Shown here one piece after another: positions 38,222-50,830 of a DNA stretch of 64,000 nt (position 1 is its first letter; every line of letters starts with the position of its first letter). The translations under genes and the position numbers were made by a program. This DNA comes from Hyaloscypha bicolor E (lineage: Eukaryota; Ascomycota; Leotiomycetes; Helotiales; Hyaloscyphaceae): positions 868,001 to 932,000 of the forward strand of contig NW_020194691.1 in assembly GCF_002865645.1 (NCBI RefSeq). Direction: 5' to 3'. The notes under the pieces are model-generated. The model did not search any database, was not told where the DNA came from, and saw only the letters and a list, made by a program, of their open reading frames with translations.

Positions 38222-38943
38222 CTCGACTTGGACTGCAGGCTTCACAGAGATGTTAGCCTCAGAATTCCGAGTATTTGCAACGTTCTAGGGTGAACTATCA
38301 TCAGTTAAGGAAAGACCTACTACAGTCAGGCTTGTGATTGAAAAGGGTAAAGAGGACGTGAGGTTTCTATTCTCACTCGATCGGGTCATTATATTTAGTG
38401 CCCGACCGAGCTTACGTAGTTTCACGTGTATTAATTACATACAAAAGTGTGATCTGAAATCACAGGCTGCCAGATAGATATCACGTGCTCTCGTTTTGAT
38501 CTTCGCGTTTGTTGAAAGGAGTACCTGATGCCTAAAGGCACCAAATAACGCCTGGCACTTGTTTCAAGCACGTCTCACGAAGAAAAGCATTTGGGGGGAG
38601 AGGGGGTTATTCAAAGGGAACCTTTTTGGAAATAGTTCAACATCCAACCATCAGAACACCTCCCAAATAGCGCCAATCGATCCAGCGCCTCCGATTCCAG
38701 CCGGGTAAAATTTGGTAAGAAAACTATAGTCAGCCCACGAGGAGGCCAAAATGGGTCCCGTATTATGGTGCGTAGACTAACTCAGGATACTTAGGATCTA
38801 TTCAGGCTCTGCTCGGGTGTGCTCAGGCTCTGATCAGGCACGCTCACCTTCGGCTCAGGTATGCTCACTTCAACTCAGTGAAAAGCAGCAGCTGCTCAAG
38901 TCCGGAGACTAAAACGGAACCAGCAAGGATGAGATTAGAGTCC
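38222..38943. promoter_or_regulatory. Upstream region of the kinase-TPR gene
   Basis: Presumed promoter. It contains CACGTG twice (near 38,424 and 38,482) and a short inverted pair GTGATCTGAAATCAC near 38,449. From about 38,800 to 38,880 there is a loose tandem of GCTCAGG/GCTCACC motifs, which also occurs in the dispersed repeat to its right and may be its beginning. No gene seen. Confidence 0.45.
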
Positions 38944-39166
38944 GACTTTCCTAGTAGTTGAACTCTAATCCTTCAATCTTTATTCCAAGATTAGTTAGTA
39001 AAGCCTGGCCACTTTAACTTAGGCGCTAATCGCTCTTAGCTCACCTTCAGCTTACCCAACTCACCTGAGCCGCTTGAGTAGTCCTAGAGTAGTCTTAGAA
39101 CAGTCCTAAAGTAGTCCCTAAGCGACTCTTAAGTAACCTGAATAGTACTTACTTAATTAATTAGGC
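38944..39166 (+). repeat. Dispersed repeat, copy 2, at the island edge
   Basis: Same-orientation copy of 27,877-28,045, starting at TAGTAGTTGAACTCTAATCC. It is longer through an internal stretch of AGTAGTCCTAGAGTAGTC-type short repeats. Base composition drops to AT-rich right after it, so this repeat marks the right boundary of the gene island. Confidence 0.7.
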
Positions 39167-40718
39167 TAGATATTAAATAGAAAAATTTCTCTCGATTTTA
39201 TATTAATATTCTTTTCCTTTTAAAGGTATAACTAAATAAGACAGTATATAAGAGAATTAACTTTACTTTATATTAACTTCTTAGTTACTTTATTTAAGAT
39301 AATATAATTAAAGACACTTTAAGGAATATATTACTTATTAGAGAATAAATTAAACTAGGCTAGAGTATAAATAATATAAAACGAGTAAATTAAATAAGCT
39401 TTCGAAATATTTTTAATATATTATAAATATTGATTTTTTCCCGATTATTATAATTAAATTAGTTATAACCCTTATAATTAATTATTAATAAAAACGTATT
39501 CTTATATTAAGTTTATAAAACTCTTTTATTAATCTCCTTTATAATATTAACTTAGAACTCGTTATAAATAGTATTAAAATAAAATTTACTTTATAAAAAT
39601 TTTATTAAAAAAAGAATAAGCCTATTTATTTTTATAATTCTTATTACGTAATATAATTCCGCGAGTAGCTTAATAAACTATATATAATTTTCTAACTCTA
39701 TACTAGTTATTCTATTAATTATAATTATTTAAAGTATTATTTAAATTATATAATTTAAAAAGTTAATATATTAATCTTTTTAAAATAGCCTTTATTTATA
39801 TTAATATTAAAATAAGACCTTATATTAATAAGAATAAAGAATTTTTTTAATATTATATATAAATATTAAGATATACCTAAATCTTATATATTTAAATAAC
39901 TAATAAATTAAAGTATTTTAATTTAATATTTCGGGGAATTTATATTAAATAAGGGCAATTAGTTAATACTTAAAGTAAAAGTAATATAATTATAGTATTT
40001 ATAATTCCTATTTCTTATAAGCTTATAATTCGTTCTTTATTAATAATTAAGTATTATAAAATATAATAGACTCTTATTATTTCTTAATTAATATTTTATA
40101 AACTTATAAAGTTAAATATCTTATTTTAATATTATATACTTATATACTTATATAATTACTAAACTTAAAATATTTAAGATTAAGATAAAGGAGACTAAGG
40201 CTATTAAGTTTAAAGCGTAATTATAAGCTTAATTTAAAATCGCATTAAATATTAACTTTATTTATAAGTAATATAAGTAATATTTTCTCTTAATAATACC
40301 AGAATTTACTTATTAATAAATCTACTTTATTATAAATAAATCTCTAATTAAAAGAGTTATTATACCTCGTTTATTATTTATTAAAGCTTTTAGCTTATTA
40401 AAATAAGTTTTAATACTTACTATAAAACTTAGTTTACTAAATCTAAATTAATAAGAAAGTTATTTTAATTATTATATATTTAAAGTAAATATATAATAAA
40501 GATAATATATATACTTTTAAGTAAATTAAAATAGTAATAATATTATTAATATTATTAATAATAGTTTAAGAATAGAAATTTGTAATTCTTTTATTTATAA
40601 TAATAATTACTTAATTAATATAATAAAATGCTTTAAGCTTTAATTTAATACTTATAAAGTTATTTAGAAAAGTTAATATATATATATAAGCGAGATATAT
40701 AAGAGTATTAAATTGAAT

Positions 40719-41120
40719 ATTACGGCCTTAAGAAACTCTATATTATAAATACTATAAGGCCTGAGGACTTTAGGCTCAGTATAATACTAGTTATATTATA
40801 GAATTTCAGGTAGGAATTACGGGTATTAGATTACGTAATAGATCTAAAGAATCCTGGAATTAAATTCTCGATTCCTCGGATTCCTTAATCTATAAATATA
40901 TAAAGGTCTATATAAGTAGAATAGTTTCTATTAGTTTAGGAGCTTTATACTTAACTTAAATAGTATTCTTATACTTATAACTATATAATACTTTATAATA
41001 TTATTCGGTAATACTATTCGGCTTACTAGAACCCTTACCTAAAACTTCCTAACTAAATATATAAAGCTTACTTCTATTACTAGGTAATATAAGTATTATA
41101 TTTTAAGTACCCTATTATTA
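40719..41120 (+). repeat. Probable 5' LTR of the plus-strand Gypsy
   Basis: Begins near TATTACGGCC (TGTTACGGCC before RIP). It contains a promoter-like segment TCTATAAATATATAAAGG near 40,890 and lies about 100 bp before the first legible gag codons. Only one copy is in the window because the element is cut further on. The right end is uncertain by about 30 bp. Confidence 0.5.
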
Positions 41121-41532
41121 TAATACCGGTTTGATATAAGTTAATAATAATATCTAGTAAAAATAAATATAGAATAAGTTATATAGGTAATAAGATAGGG
41201 TAATTATAAGCTCCGGACCTTTCTATTAGGGAACTACAAGTTGAGCTACCCGATAAGTTTAATAGAACCTATTTCAAACTTTAATACTTCCTTATATAGT
41301 ATAAACTCTATATAGTATTTAATTAAAAGAAGTTTTATTTAGAAACGGAATAAGTTTTATTTATTATTACTATACTAAGAAGAGCCACTTTTAACTAGAT
41401 TAGTCCGTTCTTAATTAACTTTATAAAAAATAAGACGGCTAAAGGTAAGGTCTCTATAGGATATAAGTAGTATAGGCTCCAATAAGCTCAATAAGTAATA
41501 ATTAGATAATTGTACTAATTTGTTAATAATTA

Positions 41533-41730
41533 TCGGGTCCAGGGCTTTAGTAATACTATAGGGCTACTATAGGGCCAATATACTATATTTATAGGCCTTC
41601 TATTACCTTTACTAAATCGGAATTCTGCCGTATTAAAGAAAAGGCAGTATAAGACCTATAAATATAGTATATTAGCCCTATAGTAGCCCTGTAATATTAC
41701 TCCTATAGCTATTACTAAGCCTGAATCCAC
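41533..41730. repeat. Long inverted repeat (foldback)
   Basis: The left arm, about 41,535-41,595, contains ACTATAGGGCTACTATAGGG and ends with TACTATATTTATAGG. The right arm, 41,655-41,728, starts CCTATAAATATAGTATATTA. The arms are complementary over 45 bp with few mismatches, and complementarity resumes outward (GGGTCCAGGGCTTTAGTAAT against ATTACTAAGCCTGAATCC). The loop contains a smaller CTGCC/GGCAG hairpin. Confidence 0.8.
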
Positions 41731-41920
41731 TTTTATTAATAGTATTATTAATATAAGAGGGCTCGCTTAATGGGCCCACTTTTATTAATGGAATTATTAA
41801 TATAATAGGGCTCGCTTAATAGCTAGCTGGGCCCACTTTTATTAATGGAATTATTAATATAATAGGGCTCGCTTAATAGCTAGCTGGGCCCACTTTTATT
41901 AATAGTATTATTAATAACTA
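41727..41920 (+). repeat. Tandem repeat, 57-bp unit
   Basis: Units start at CCACTTTTATTAAT (41,728, 41,776, 41,833, 41,890), spaced 48, 57 and 57 bp. They contain AATAGGGCTCGCTTAATAGC and an AGCTAGCTGGGCCC joint. The middle two are practically identical. A further diverged copy lies at about 42,066-42,115. Confidence 0.85.
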
Positions 41921-44900
41921 TATTAAATACTAGCTAGTTTATATTATATAATAGACTATTAAATAAAAAGTTAAAAAGTATAATAGTATAGTAATAATAG
42001 TCTACTTTTATACTAATCTTTATACTAATCGGTTTATAATTAAACTAGAAAGTAAGATATTTATATAATGGGGCTTGCTTAATAGCTAGACCTACTTTTA
42101 TTAATAATAATTATTAATATTAATTAACTATTAATTACTTAGCCAATAATAATTACTAATTAATAATTATAATTAATAATTTATCGGAGCTTATAATATA
42201 AGAAAGAAATCAAGAAATATCTATATATTATATTAGAATTTAGAGAAGGAATTAATCAGGTCTTTAGAGATATTAAGGAGGAATATATAGCTAAAAGGGA
42301 ACTATAGTACCTCCGTTAGAGAGGCTCGGCTTTAAGCTATACTATAGAGTTCTAATAGTTAGCTATATATATAAAGTGAAATAAAGCTATTCTCTAAGTA
42401 TAGTACTATTATAGCCTTAAGGATTTAGTTAAGAACGAGATTTTTTAGTCAGAGAAATCAGATAATCTAACTAAAATAATAATACTAGTAATAAAGATTA
42501 ATAACTATCTATTTAAGTATATCTTAGAAAAGAGGGAGATATATTCTAATAATATTAAGAAAAAGTTATATAGGAATTAGTACTATTTATCTATAGAATT
42601 AGATACTACCTTTAAATAGAAGTATAAGATATTTAAGAGAAAGATAGATAAATACTAAAAGAATAAATTATACTTTAAATACGGATTACTAGAATATATA
42701 GTAAGCTCTTACTAGAAAGATAGAGCTCTATAGAAAAAGAAATAACTTAATACTATAAGAAAGAAAGAATATAATAATTATAACTTTCCTAAGGAAGAAG
42801 TATATATTATAGAAAGAGAAAATATAACTATATAGGCTAATTTAAGGAGAGGATAATAACTAGTATAATTTAGTAAAGAGAAGTTAGAAAAATAGAAGAT
42901 TAGCTTATAACTGAAATAATTCTCTATAAGTTAGAACTAGAAGAATAATAGATTATTAGATAGTAACTATACTATATCTATTTCTAGCTACTTTAATAGG
43001 GAGTAGTTATTTAGTAAAATTAAGGTAGAATAGCTAATTATATAGCCCTAGAAAGATTAGATATAGAAGGTTATTAATAGAGAAATTTTTCTTAATATAA
43101 TAGAAATATAAGAATAGCTTAATTAGAAATTATAGAACTATATAGAAGAAGCCAGAAGAAGCGCCTATAGGAGGTCTCAAATAGAGAACTAAATAAAAAG
43201 TTATCTATTAGAATTATTAAAGAATTAGGTAAAAAGAAGTAAAAGAAAAAGAGATATATATATTATATATATCCCAGCCCGAGCCTACCTTTAATAATAA
43301 CCTCTTATAATAAGAGGAAACTTGGGAGCTAATATACTAAAGATAAAAGAAGTATTTATAGATAAATATAAAAGATAGTATAAAGTACTTTTATAAAAGC
43401 CACGTCCCAGGAAATAGAAAAGGGTTTATAGTTAGATAAATATACTAACTTATATATAATTCAGAATATAGAGTTTATAGATCCCGATAATAGCTTAATA
43501 TATTATAGAAATATAAGGATAATAAACCCAAGTATAAACTAGTAGTAGGAGGAGGTACCGAATAGTTAATACTAGAAGCCGACCTTAAAAGATATCAAGT
43601 TAGAATAATAATAGACTCGGGAATAATAGGAAATTTTATCTTACCTAAAATAGTATTTTTATTTAATTTTGGAACTAAAACCAAGAAATAGCTTTATAGC
43701 TTAATAGTAGTAAATAGAGAACTAATTAATAATAATAGAGGAATAATAAGAATTAAAACTTATTAAATATTCTTTAAAATCGGAGAATACTATAAATAAA
43801 TAACTTTTAATATAGTTCTAATTATTAACTAGTTAAAGGAATTAATAACCTTTAATAAATGCCTAAAAGAACTTTATATTGGAATATAAGATAAAAATAA
43901 AATAGAAGAAAGTCGGAAAGACTAGAAAGACTAAAAGAAAATATATATTATTTCCTAAAAAGAGTTAGAATATTTTATAATAGAGGATCTACTTCTAAAG
44001 TAAATACTAGAAGTATACTATAAATATTTGAACTTATTTAGAGAAGAAAAAGATATTAAGGCCTTACCTTAATATAGTCTATAGAACTATAAAATACTAT
44101 TAGAGAAAAATAAAGAACTACCTTTCTTACTTATTTATTAAATATTAGAAACCGACCTTAGAATACTAAAAGAGTATCTTAACGAGAATTTGAAAAAAGA
44201 ATTTATAAAACTATTAATTTTACTAGTAGGAAGTCCGGTATTATTTATACTAAAAAAGAATAATAAGAAAAGGCTATATATTAACTATTAAAAACTAAAT
44301 ATAATTATAATTAAAAATTACTATATATTATTCTTAGTAAATAAATTTAGAGATAAGCTATATAGAGCTAAAGTATATAACCTGATTTATATAAAGGAAA
44401 GTAAGAAATGGAAAATAGTCTTCTAATATAAATATAGGTATTATAAATATCTAGTAATACCGTTTAAAGCTATAAATATACTAGTAATTTATATAAGAAT
44501 AATAAATAATATCCTCTAACTATATCTGGATAAAATATATATAGTATATCTAGATAATATTTTAGTTTATTTAAAAATAGCGGAATAATATATTAAGGAT
44601 ATAGAAGCTATATTTAATATATTATAATAGGTGAAACTACTATATAAACTAGAGAAGTACGAGTTTTATAAAGGAAAGATTAAATTTCTAGAATATATAA
44701 TAACTTCGAGTAAATTATTAATAGATCCGACTAAGGTTAATATAATTCTTAAATAAGCTATATCTTTATCTATTAAAGAAACTTAATTCTTTCTCGGATT
44801 TACTAACTTCTATATAAGATTTATTAAAGGATATTTAGTAATTACTATATCCTTAATAGAACTTATAAAAAAGAATAAGGAATTTATATAGAAAGAAAAA

Positions 44901-46121
44901 TTATAAAAGATATTTAATATCTTAAAAAAAGCTTTTATATAAGTTCTAATACTTCTAATATTCAATTCCGAAAAAGAGATTATTATAGAAATAGATTTCT
45001 TAGACTATATATTAGGAGCTATATTTAGCTAAAAGAGTAAGTAAAGTAAATAGTAACTAATTATATATTATTTATAGAAACTATTACTAGTAGAGCTTAA
45101 TTATAAAATCTATAATAAAGAACTACTAGTAATTATAGATGCCTTCTATAAATAGAAAGTATATTTAGAAAAATTGAAATACTAAATATAAGTCTATATA
45201 GACTATAAGAATCTTATTTACTTTACTACTATAAAAGAACTTAATTAATAATAAATATAATAAATAGAAATACTTACTATATATAACTTCTAAATTTTAT
45301 ATATTAAAGAAACGGAAAATATAAGAACAGATACTCTAAATAGAAAACCCGAATACCTTAGTAATAAGATAAATTAATCTCATATTATTCTTAGAAATAA
45401 TAGAGATATACTAGTATTTAATATTTAATAACTTACTACTATAACTAAACTATAAGGAAATAAGTAAATATCTTAAATTAAATAATAATATTAATAAGAT
45501 ATTATAGTAAGAAACTAGCTAGAATAGCTAACTAGAGAATTCTCTAAAATAAAAGAAGGGATTTTACTCTTTAATAAATAAGTATATATTCCTATAGAAC
45601 TATAGAAAAAACTCATAAAAAACGAATATAGGCTACTAGTTTATAGGTATTAGGAAATAAGGAAAACTCTAAAACGGATTTCCAGAAATTACTACTTTCC
45701 TGAGATTAGGAAAATAGTAAAAGAAATAGTTATAAGCTATAATACCTATATATAGAATAAGGCTATAAGATATACTCTATATAAATAGATAAGATTACTT
45801 TTAATATTATTCAAACTATAGAAATCTATAGCCCTGGATTTTATAGTTAAACTATTAAAAAGTCAGGTTAAATTTCTGAGCCTAGTTCGGAAAAGGTATA
45901 TATAACTCGGCTACTATATATAATAGCTTATATATTACTTCCTGAACCTTTCCTTCTTAGTTAAATATACCCTAATTATCTACTATCTCTTGCTTCTACT
46001 ATATACTATTCCTATAAGGTTATATCCTATAGGCTCCTTTATTTAATAGATTATAAGCCCGGATTACGAAAGTAAGAAGGGAATTAGACCTTAACTTCAA
46101 CTAGTTATATTATTAAAAGTG

Positions 46122-46246
46122 CTAGTTATATATAGTACTAGTTAAGTACCTAATTACTAGTTAAGTAACTAATATAAATAGCTCTAGCTATAGGATTTAA
46201 ATACTAAAAGCTGTATTTAGTTATTAGTATATAAATTTTCGACTAG
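46122..46246 (+). repeat. Copia-LTR-like fragment, left copy
   Basis: The segment starting CTAGTTATATATAGTACTAG and ending AAATTTTCGACTAG recurs at 59,280-59,420, where it forms the start of the plus-strand Copia. Here it sits between the cut Gypsy integrase and the left LTR of the 13-kb Gypsy. It contains a promoter-like TAATATAAATAG. Confidence 0.7.
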
Positions 46247-46549
46247 TATAAAAGGGAAACTATAATAAGACAAAAACCTATATAAAGTATACTAGAGTAC
46301 AAAACGTAATTTAATAGCAAAATAATAAATTAAAAGCATAAATAGTAAAGTATAAATAGTATATAGTATATAAAAGCTCAATTAATTAAATACTTATAAA
46401 GGATTATTCTCTAAGTCTATAGAAAAACCAGCTTTCTTATATGATTTCCGCAAGTTATATATAAAAGGCTATAGCCTTTACTATATAACCTAAATCTTAA
46501 AACCGCCAAAATAATATAATTTTTAATAAATACGGCCTGCCGTATTATA
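46247..46549 (-). repeat. 3' LTR of the 13-kb Gypsy
   Basis: 303 bp, the same length as the partner LTR at 58,977-59,279. Differences between the two are nearly all C/T or G/A transitions, as RIP of an identical pair would give. A polypurine-like tract abuts its inner edge. Confidence 0.85.
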
Positions 46550-46599
46550 TCCGACTTCCCATTTATTTATACTTGTTCCCTAAGTACCAAAAAATAATA

Positions 46600-49400
46600 G
46601 AAAATCCTATTTAGAGTCCAAAATAATAAAATATTCAGGATCTTCTTCTATTAGTTAATCTAATTTCTCTTCTATATACCTAAAATAAGACTTATTACCC
46701 TTAAATAGTCTTATTTCATATTCCCGAACTTACTTAAAGGCAATCCAAATCCGCTTAGCTATATTCTTATACTAAATCCGATATAGTTTTCTATATTAAT
46801 TAGTATCTGCCTTTAACTATTACTCAATTTCCGCCTTTATTACTAGGTATTAAGAAGGCTTATTATAGCGAATTATATTATAAATTATACTAATATACTC
46901 TAAACGAATAGCTTCTTTGAATTTCGTATTATCTATAGTATTCTTGAATTAACCTTTAATAAAAGGGGAAAGCTCTAGATAAGAGGCTTTAATAACCTTA
47001 TAGGAGACCCCATTTTCATATATTCTATCCTTAATAGTAACTAGACTTATTAGAACTATAGTAAAAGGCCTATTAAATAGTAAATTATTATTAAGCTATT
47101 CTTTAACTTATATATTATCCGAGAATTAATGCTTTCCTATAATTCCAGACTTATAGATTACCTAGCTAAAGGCATTTATTTGTCTAGTTATATAGACTAT
47201 ACTCGGAGTCTTTCCTTCTACTGCCTTTAGTAAATACTCGCTTAATTCCTTAACTACTTCTGGCTCAAATTTATTAGAAATAAAGAAGTAATTAATATCT
47301 TTAAAGAACTTCTTATTAAAGGTAGTGGCCTTTTTATAGTCCGTAAGGAAAATATAGCCGATATTCCAATACTCTTTACTAAAATAGAATTCGCTACTCA
47401 AAGCTTTAGTAGTAGCCAGATCTTTAGTATTGCCTTTATACTAACTATAATTAATATTTCCAGAAGCAAAGTATTAGGCTAGCTAAGGGTAAGTAGCTAG
47501 GTAAATAGGATACTTATTTAATGCCTTATAGAATCCGAGCTATATTAATAGATCTGCTATTAAAAGTTAAGAGGCTAAGGTAAAGTAGCTATTACCTAGA
47601 TCTCTATATATTAATATATTATCTTTTCGGAGATAGAACTATAGTATCTCTATCTCTTCTATTAAGAGCTCTCGAATACTAAGCTTCTTAATTTACTTCA
47701 GGTAATTCTTTTTATAAATATAGCTATTTATATCCAGATTAGTAATACCAGACTCAGGAATAGGAACTATAGTATTAAATTAGAATTATAGATTAGAGCG
47801 GAATTAATCGGAAATATAGTACTTATATCTATACTATTTAATTTCCTAGGTTTCAAAAAAGAAATCCCGTATTTTCTTATTTACCCAAGTAATAGAAATA
47901 TACTTCTTGCCTTTAGTAACTTTATAGATCTTAGTAACTAGCTTTAGAGTATCTTTAATATCTTATATATTAATAGAAAGAATATTAGTAAGTTACTAAA
48001 TATGTTTTATATAAGGAGCTTTAAGGAATCCATTATTAATTCTATAGTATTCTCGTTTATAAATAGGTTCTAAAATACTATTATATACTTCTTTAAAGAT
48101 ATACTTATTCTATTAAGTAAATATTAATTTCTATTTAGCTAGCATTTTATAGATATACTTAATACTATTATTAAGCTCTCCGGACTCAATATTCTTAGTC
48201 TTCCGCTTCTTAGTTCTGGATATAATTAAGGGAGTCTTTCTAGATAGTGTCTTTTCTTTTAAAGTAAAGGATTCCTCTTTACTTTCCTCTATTTTACTAA
48301 CCTTATACTTAGTCTAGTACTTAGATCTCTATTATTTATTAGAAGTCTTAGGCTTAGCTTGCTCTCTATTCTTATTAGATTCTTCTTATCTAGTTATACT
48401 AGTTCTACTAGTCTTACTAGTTCTACTAGCTTTACTAGTAGCTTTCTTACCAGGCTTTATTAAATTAGCTCTATTTTTCTTAGCTAAATCCGATTAAGTT
48501 AAAGCTGAAATTATAATAGGGGCCTATTCTTTAGGCTTATTTCAGAAAGCAGGAAAAGGCTTATTACTATAAGCTCTCTTAATTAGAATTCCGGAAGTAT
48601 TAAAGATATACTATCTAGCCTTGAGATTATTAGCTAATAGTAGTTTAAACTCTAATTTTCCAGATTCCGAAATAGCTTTAATATACTTAAATACCTTAGT
48701 AATATCTGATTTAGTAAATATACTAGTATTCTAATATTTCTTATTCTTAATATACTTTAAAGTAGCTTTATTAATTAACTAAATAGCTTTATATACTAAA
48801 GCTTTTATTTTAAAAAGAAAGTATAACTTCTTATAGACGTTTTTACTAAGGTTATTACAGATATTATTAATATATTAGCTAAAGGCTTTACTATATAATA
48901 TAATTCTATTCTGACTCTTGGTTTCCAGACTATTTATTATAGTCTTAATCTTATTAAGCTTTTCTTATCTGCCTTTGGAAATGCCTTTAATAATATTCTC
49001 GAATTCTCTATTATTAGCTTAGTAGTTCTTTAGCTCTTCCTTAGTTAATTCCAGTCCAGTTCCGTCTCTAATAAAGGTTTTCTATTTTAAAAGCTTATTA
49101 TATATATTACTTAGCTTATCTAGAATATTTATATTAAATTCGGTAATTACAGCTATCTTTTCTAGTATTAGCAGGCCTTCTATAACTGCCCAAGCTTCTT
49201 TAATACTCTAAACTTTAATACTATTAATCTATAGGCTTTTAATAATATTGCGGCTTATAAGAACTAGCTATTATACTTTACTAGCTTGAGGAATCTATAC
49301 TTTAGCTATTTTATTATTTTTAATAGGTTATAAAGGTATTATTAGTATAATAGTTATAGGTTATAGAGTTAAAAGTTCTCGAAGTTATAAGGATTTCTTT
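46600..49400 (-). pseudogene. Third ORF of the 13-kb Gypsy, ~900 codons, unknown
   Basis: Minus-strand coding relic between integrase and the 3' LTR, readable over about 900 codons with TAA/TAG interruptions only. It includes EAWAVIEGLLILEKIAVITE, FIRDGTGLELTKEELKNY, REFENIIKGISKGR, a Lys/Ser/Thr-rich middle (KATSKASRTSKTSRTSI), and a 79-codon stretch with no stop at all (47,162-47,401: EYWNIGYIFLTDYKKATTF, EPEVVKELSEYLLKAVEGK). No RT, RNase H, integrase, chromodomain, zinc knuckle or transmembrane/envelope feature was seen. It could be an element-specific additional ORF or a host gene picked up by the element. I do not recognise it. Confidence 0.6.
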
Positions 49401-50499
49401 TAAGTATATTCCAAAATAAAAAGTAAATTGAAATAGTCTTGAATTATATAAAGGTATTATATATATTCGAGTTTTTCTTTCTTTCTAGTAAGAAAATAAA
49501 GCTGAAATAGTAGTATATATAATAGAGAAAGTAGATATAATAATTAGATATATTTAAGGTAATATAGTTATAAATTAGAAATAATTATAGAAAGTAAAAT
49601 ATAGAATTAGGCTTCTATTATAAAAAAGAATATAAATATATATATTTAAGTAAATATAATTAAGGAAATAATTAAGGCAGATTAAACTAAATAGTAATAA
49701 TAGAGAAATAAAAAGATAATATAATAGAAATATAAATATAATAGTAATATCTAAAGTATTAGAATATAAAAGAAAATAATAAAAATTTTATAATATAAGT
49801 ATATCCCGACTTCCTATTTATTTAGAGACGTCTTTATTAACTTAAAAAAAATAGTATAAAAAAAGAGAAATAATATAGGAAATATATAAAAGATAAGGTA
49901 TATAAGTATACTAAAGATATTTAGAAAGTATAAAGTAAATATTAATAGAAAAGAAGCTAGAATAATAGAATTAAGAAATAATTTAGAATAAGGTATTACT
50001 TCTTCCGAAATTAATTCATATCTCTTCCGAAAGCTAATTATATTTATTTAGTATTCGTTAAAGTTGACTTTATATAATATAAAACTATTTAGTTATTTAG
50101 GACTTTAAAGTAATATCTATATTAATAAAGGTAATACTAAAGATATTAGAGTATATAGAAAGAAAAACTATAAGATAATATAAATAGAGTTTATAGTACT
50201 ATTATTAAGTTTAAAATAATTAATATTAAAGTTAATATAGAATATAAAAAGATTAGATATCCTAAATTAATATTAAGGATATAATATTAAAGGTATTTTC
50301 TTAATTACTTAGATAATATTTAATAGTAGAAAATAGATTAATAATAAGAAATAGTAAATTATACTAGCTTTTTAAAGAAGTAATTAGTTTCTAGTAATAA
50401 AATAGTATTATAGTTAGAAAATGGGTTCTATATAAGAGAAGTTTTCTTATATAGAAATAGAAATATATAATATACTAATTAAGCCTTAGTATGGGTTTT

Positions 50500-50830
50500 A
50501 AAAGTAACTATAATTATATTAAAGAGAAAGTGGGTTTTCTAGTTTAACTATTTCGTTTATATATAATTCCTAATTAGGAAGTTTATTTAGATATTATAAG
50601 GAAACTTATAATAGTAGTTCAAGTTAAAGTCGAGATCTATAGATATTATAGTCGAGCTTTAGACCGGTATAAGCCATAAGAATAGCTAGTTAAAAAGGCA
50701 AATAGAGCTTTTAAAAGGCTTCTAGTTTAGTAAGATATATATAAAAGGCCCTCTTTCTTCTTCTTTTCTCTTTCTATTTCTAAATATAGTTATTATTTAT
50801 TACTATAGTTCGGAATTAAGAGTCCGTAAA
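50500..50830 (+). promoter_or_regulatory. Promoter-like segment (TATA plus CT-rich tract), plus strand
   Basis: GATATATATAAAAGGCCC at about 50,734 is followed directly by a pyrimidine-rich CTCTTTCTTCTTCTTTTCTC tract. This is the arrangement of a fungal LTR or gene promoter, and it points opposite to the host Gypsy. No coding follows on the plus strand, so it may be the solo LTR of another element inserted between integrase and the third ORF. Confidence 0.35.

Larger units (their letters stand above)
41440..42220. mobile_element. Foldback/tandem-repeat insertion inside gag
   Basis: Non-coding sequence separating two collinear halves of the Gypsy gag. It contains a long inverted repeat (41,533-41,730) followed by tandem 57-bp units (41,727-41,920). 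It was probably inserted into gag as a non-autonomous (MITE or foldback-like) element. Exact ends and target duplication could not be fixed. Confidence 0.55.
41200..46121 (+). mobile_element. Gypsy retrotransposon, plus strand, RIP-dead and truncated
   Basis: gag starts near 41,220 (ELQVELPDKFN, then VLFIITILRRATFN*ISPFL). It is interrupted at about 41,440-42,220 by another repeat and resumes with EFREGINQVFRDIKEE, ending with a mutated zinc knuckle (YFKYGLLEYIVSSY; cysteines now tyrosines). Reverse transcriptase at 44.15-44.9 kb is clear: EYLNENLKKEFIK, SPVLFILKKNNKKRLYINY, YKYLVIPFKAIN, IVYLDNILVY. RNase H follows (IEIDFLDYILGAIF), then a degraded integrase (ALDFIVKLLKS, IISPDYES) that stops at 46,121, before the conserved HPQTDG region, where foreign repeat sequence begins. 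Very many TAA/TAG stops. Not functional. Confidence 0.85.
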
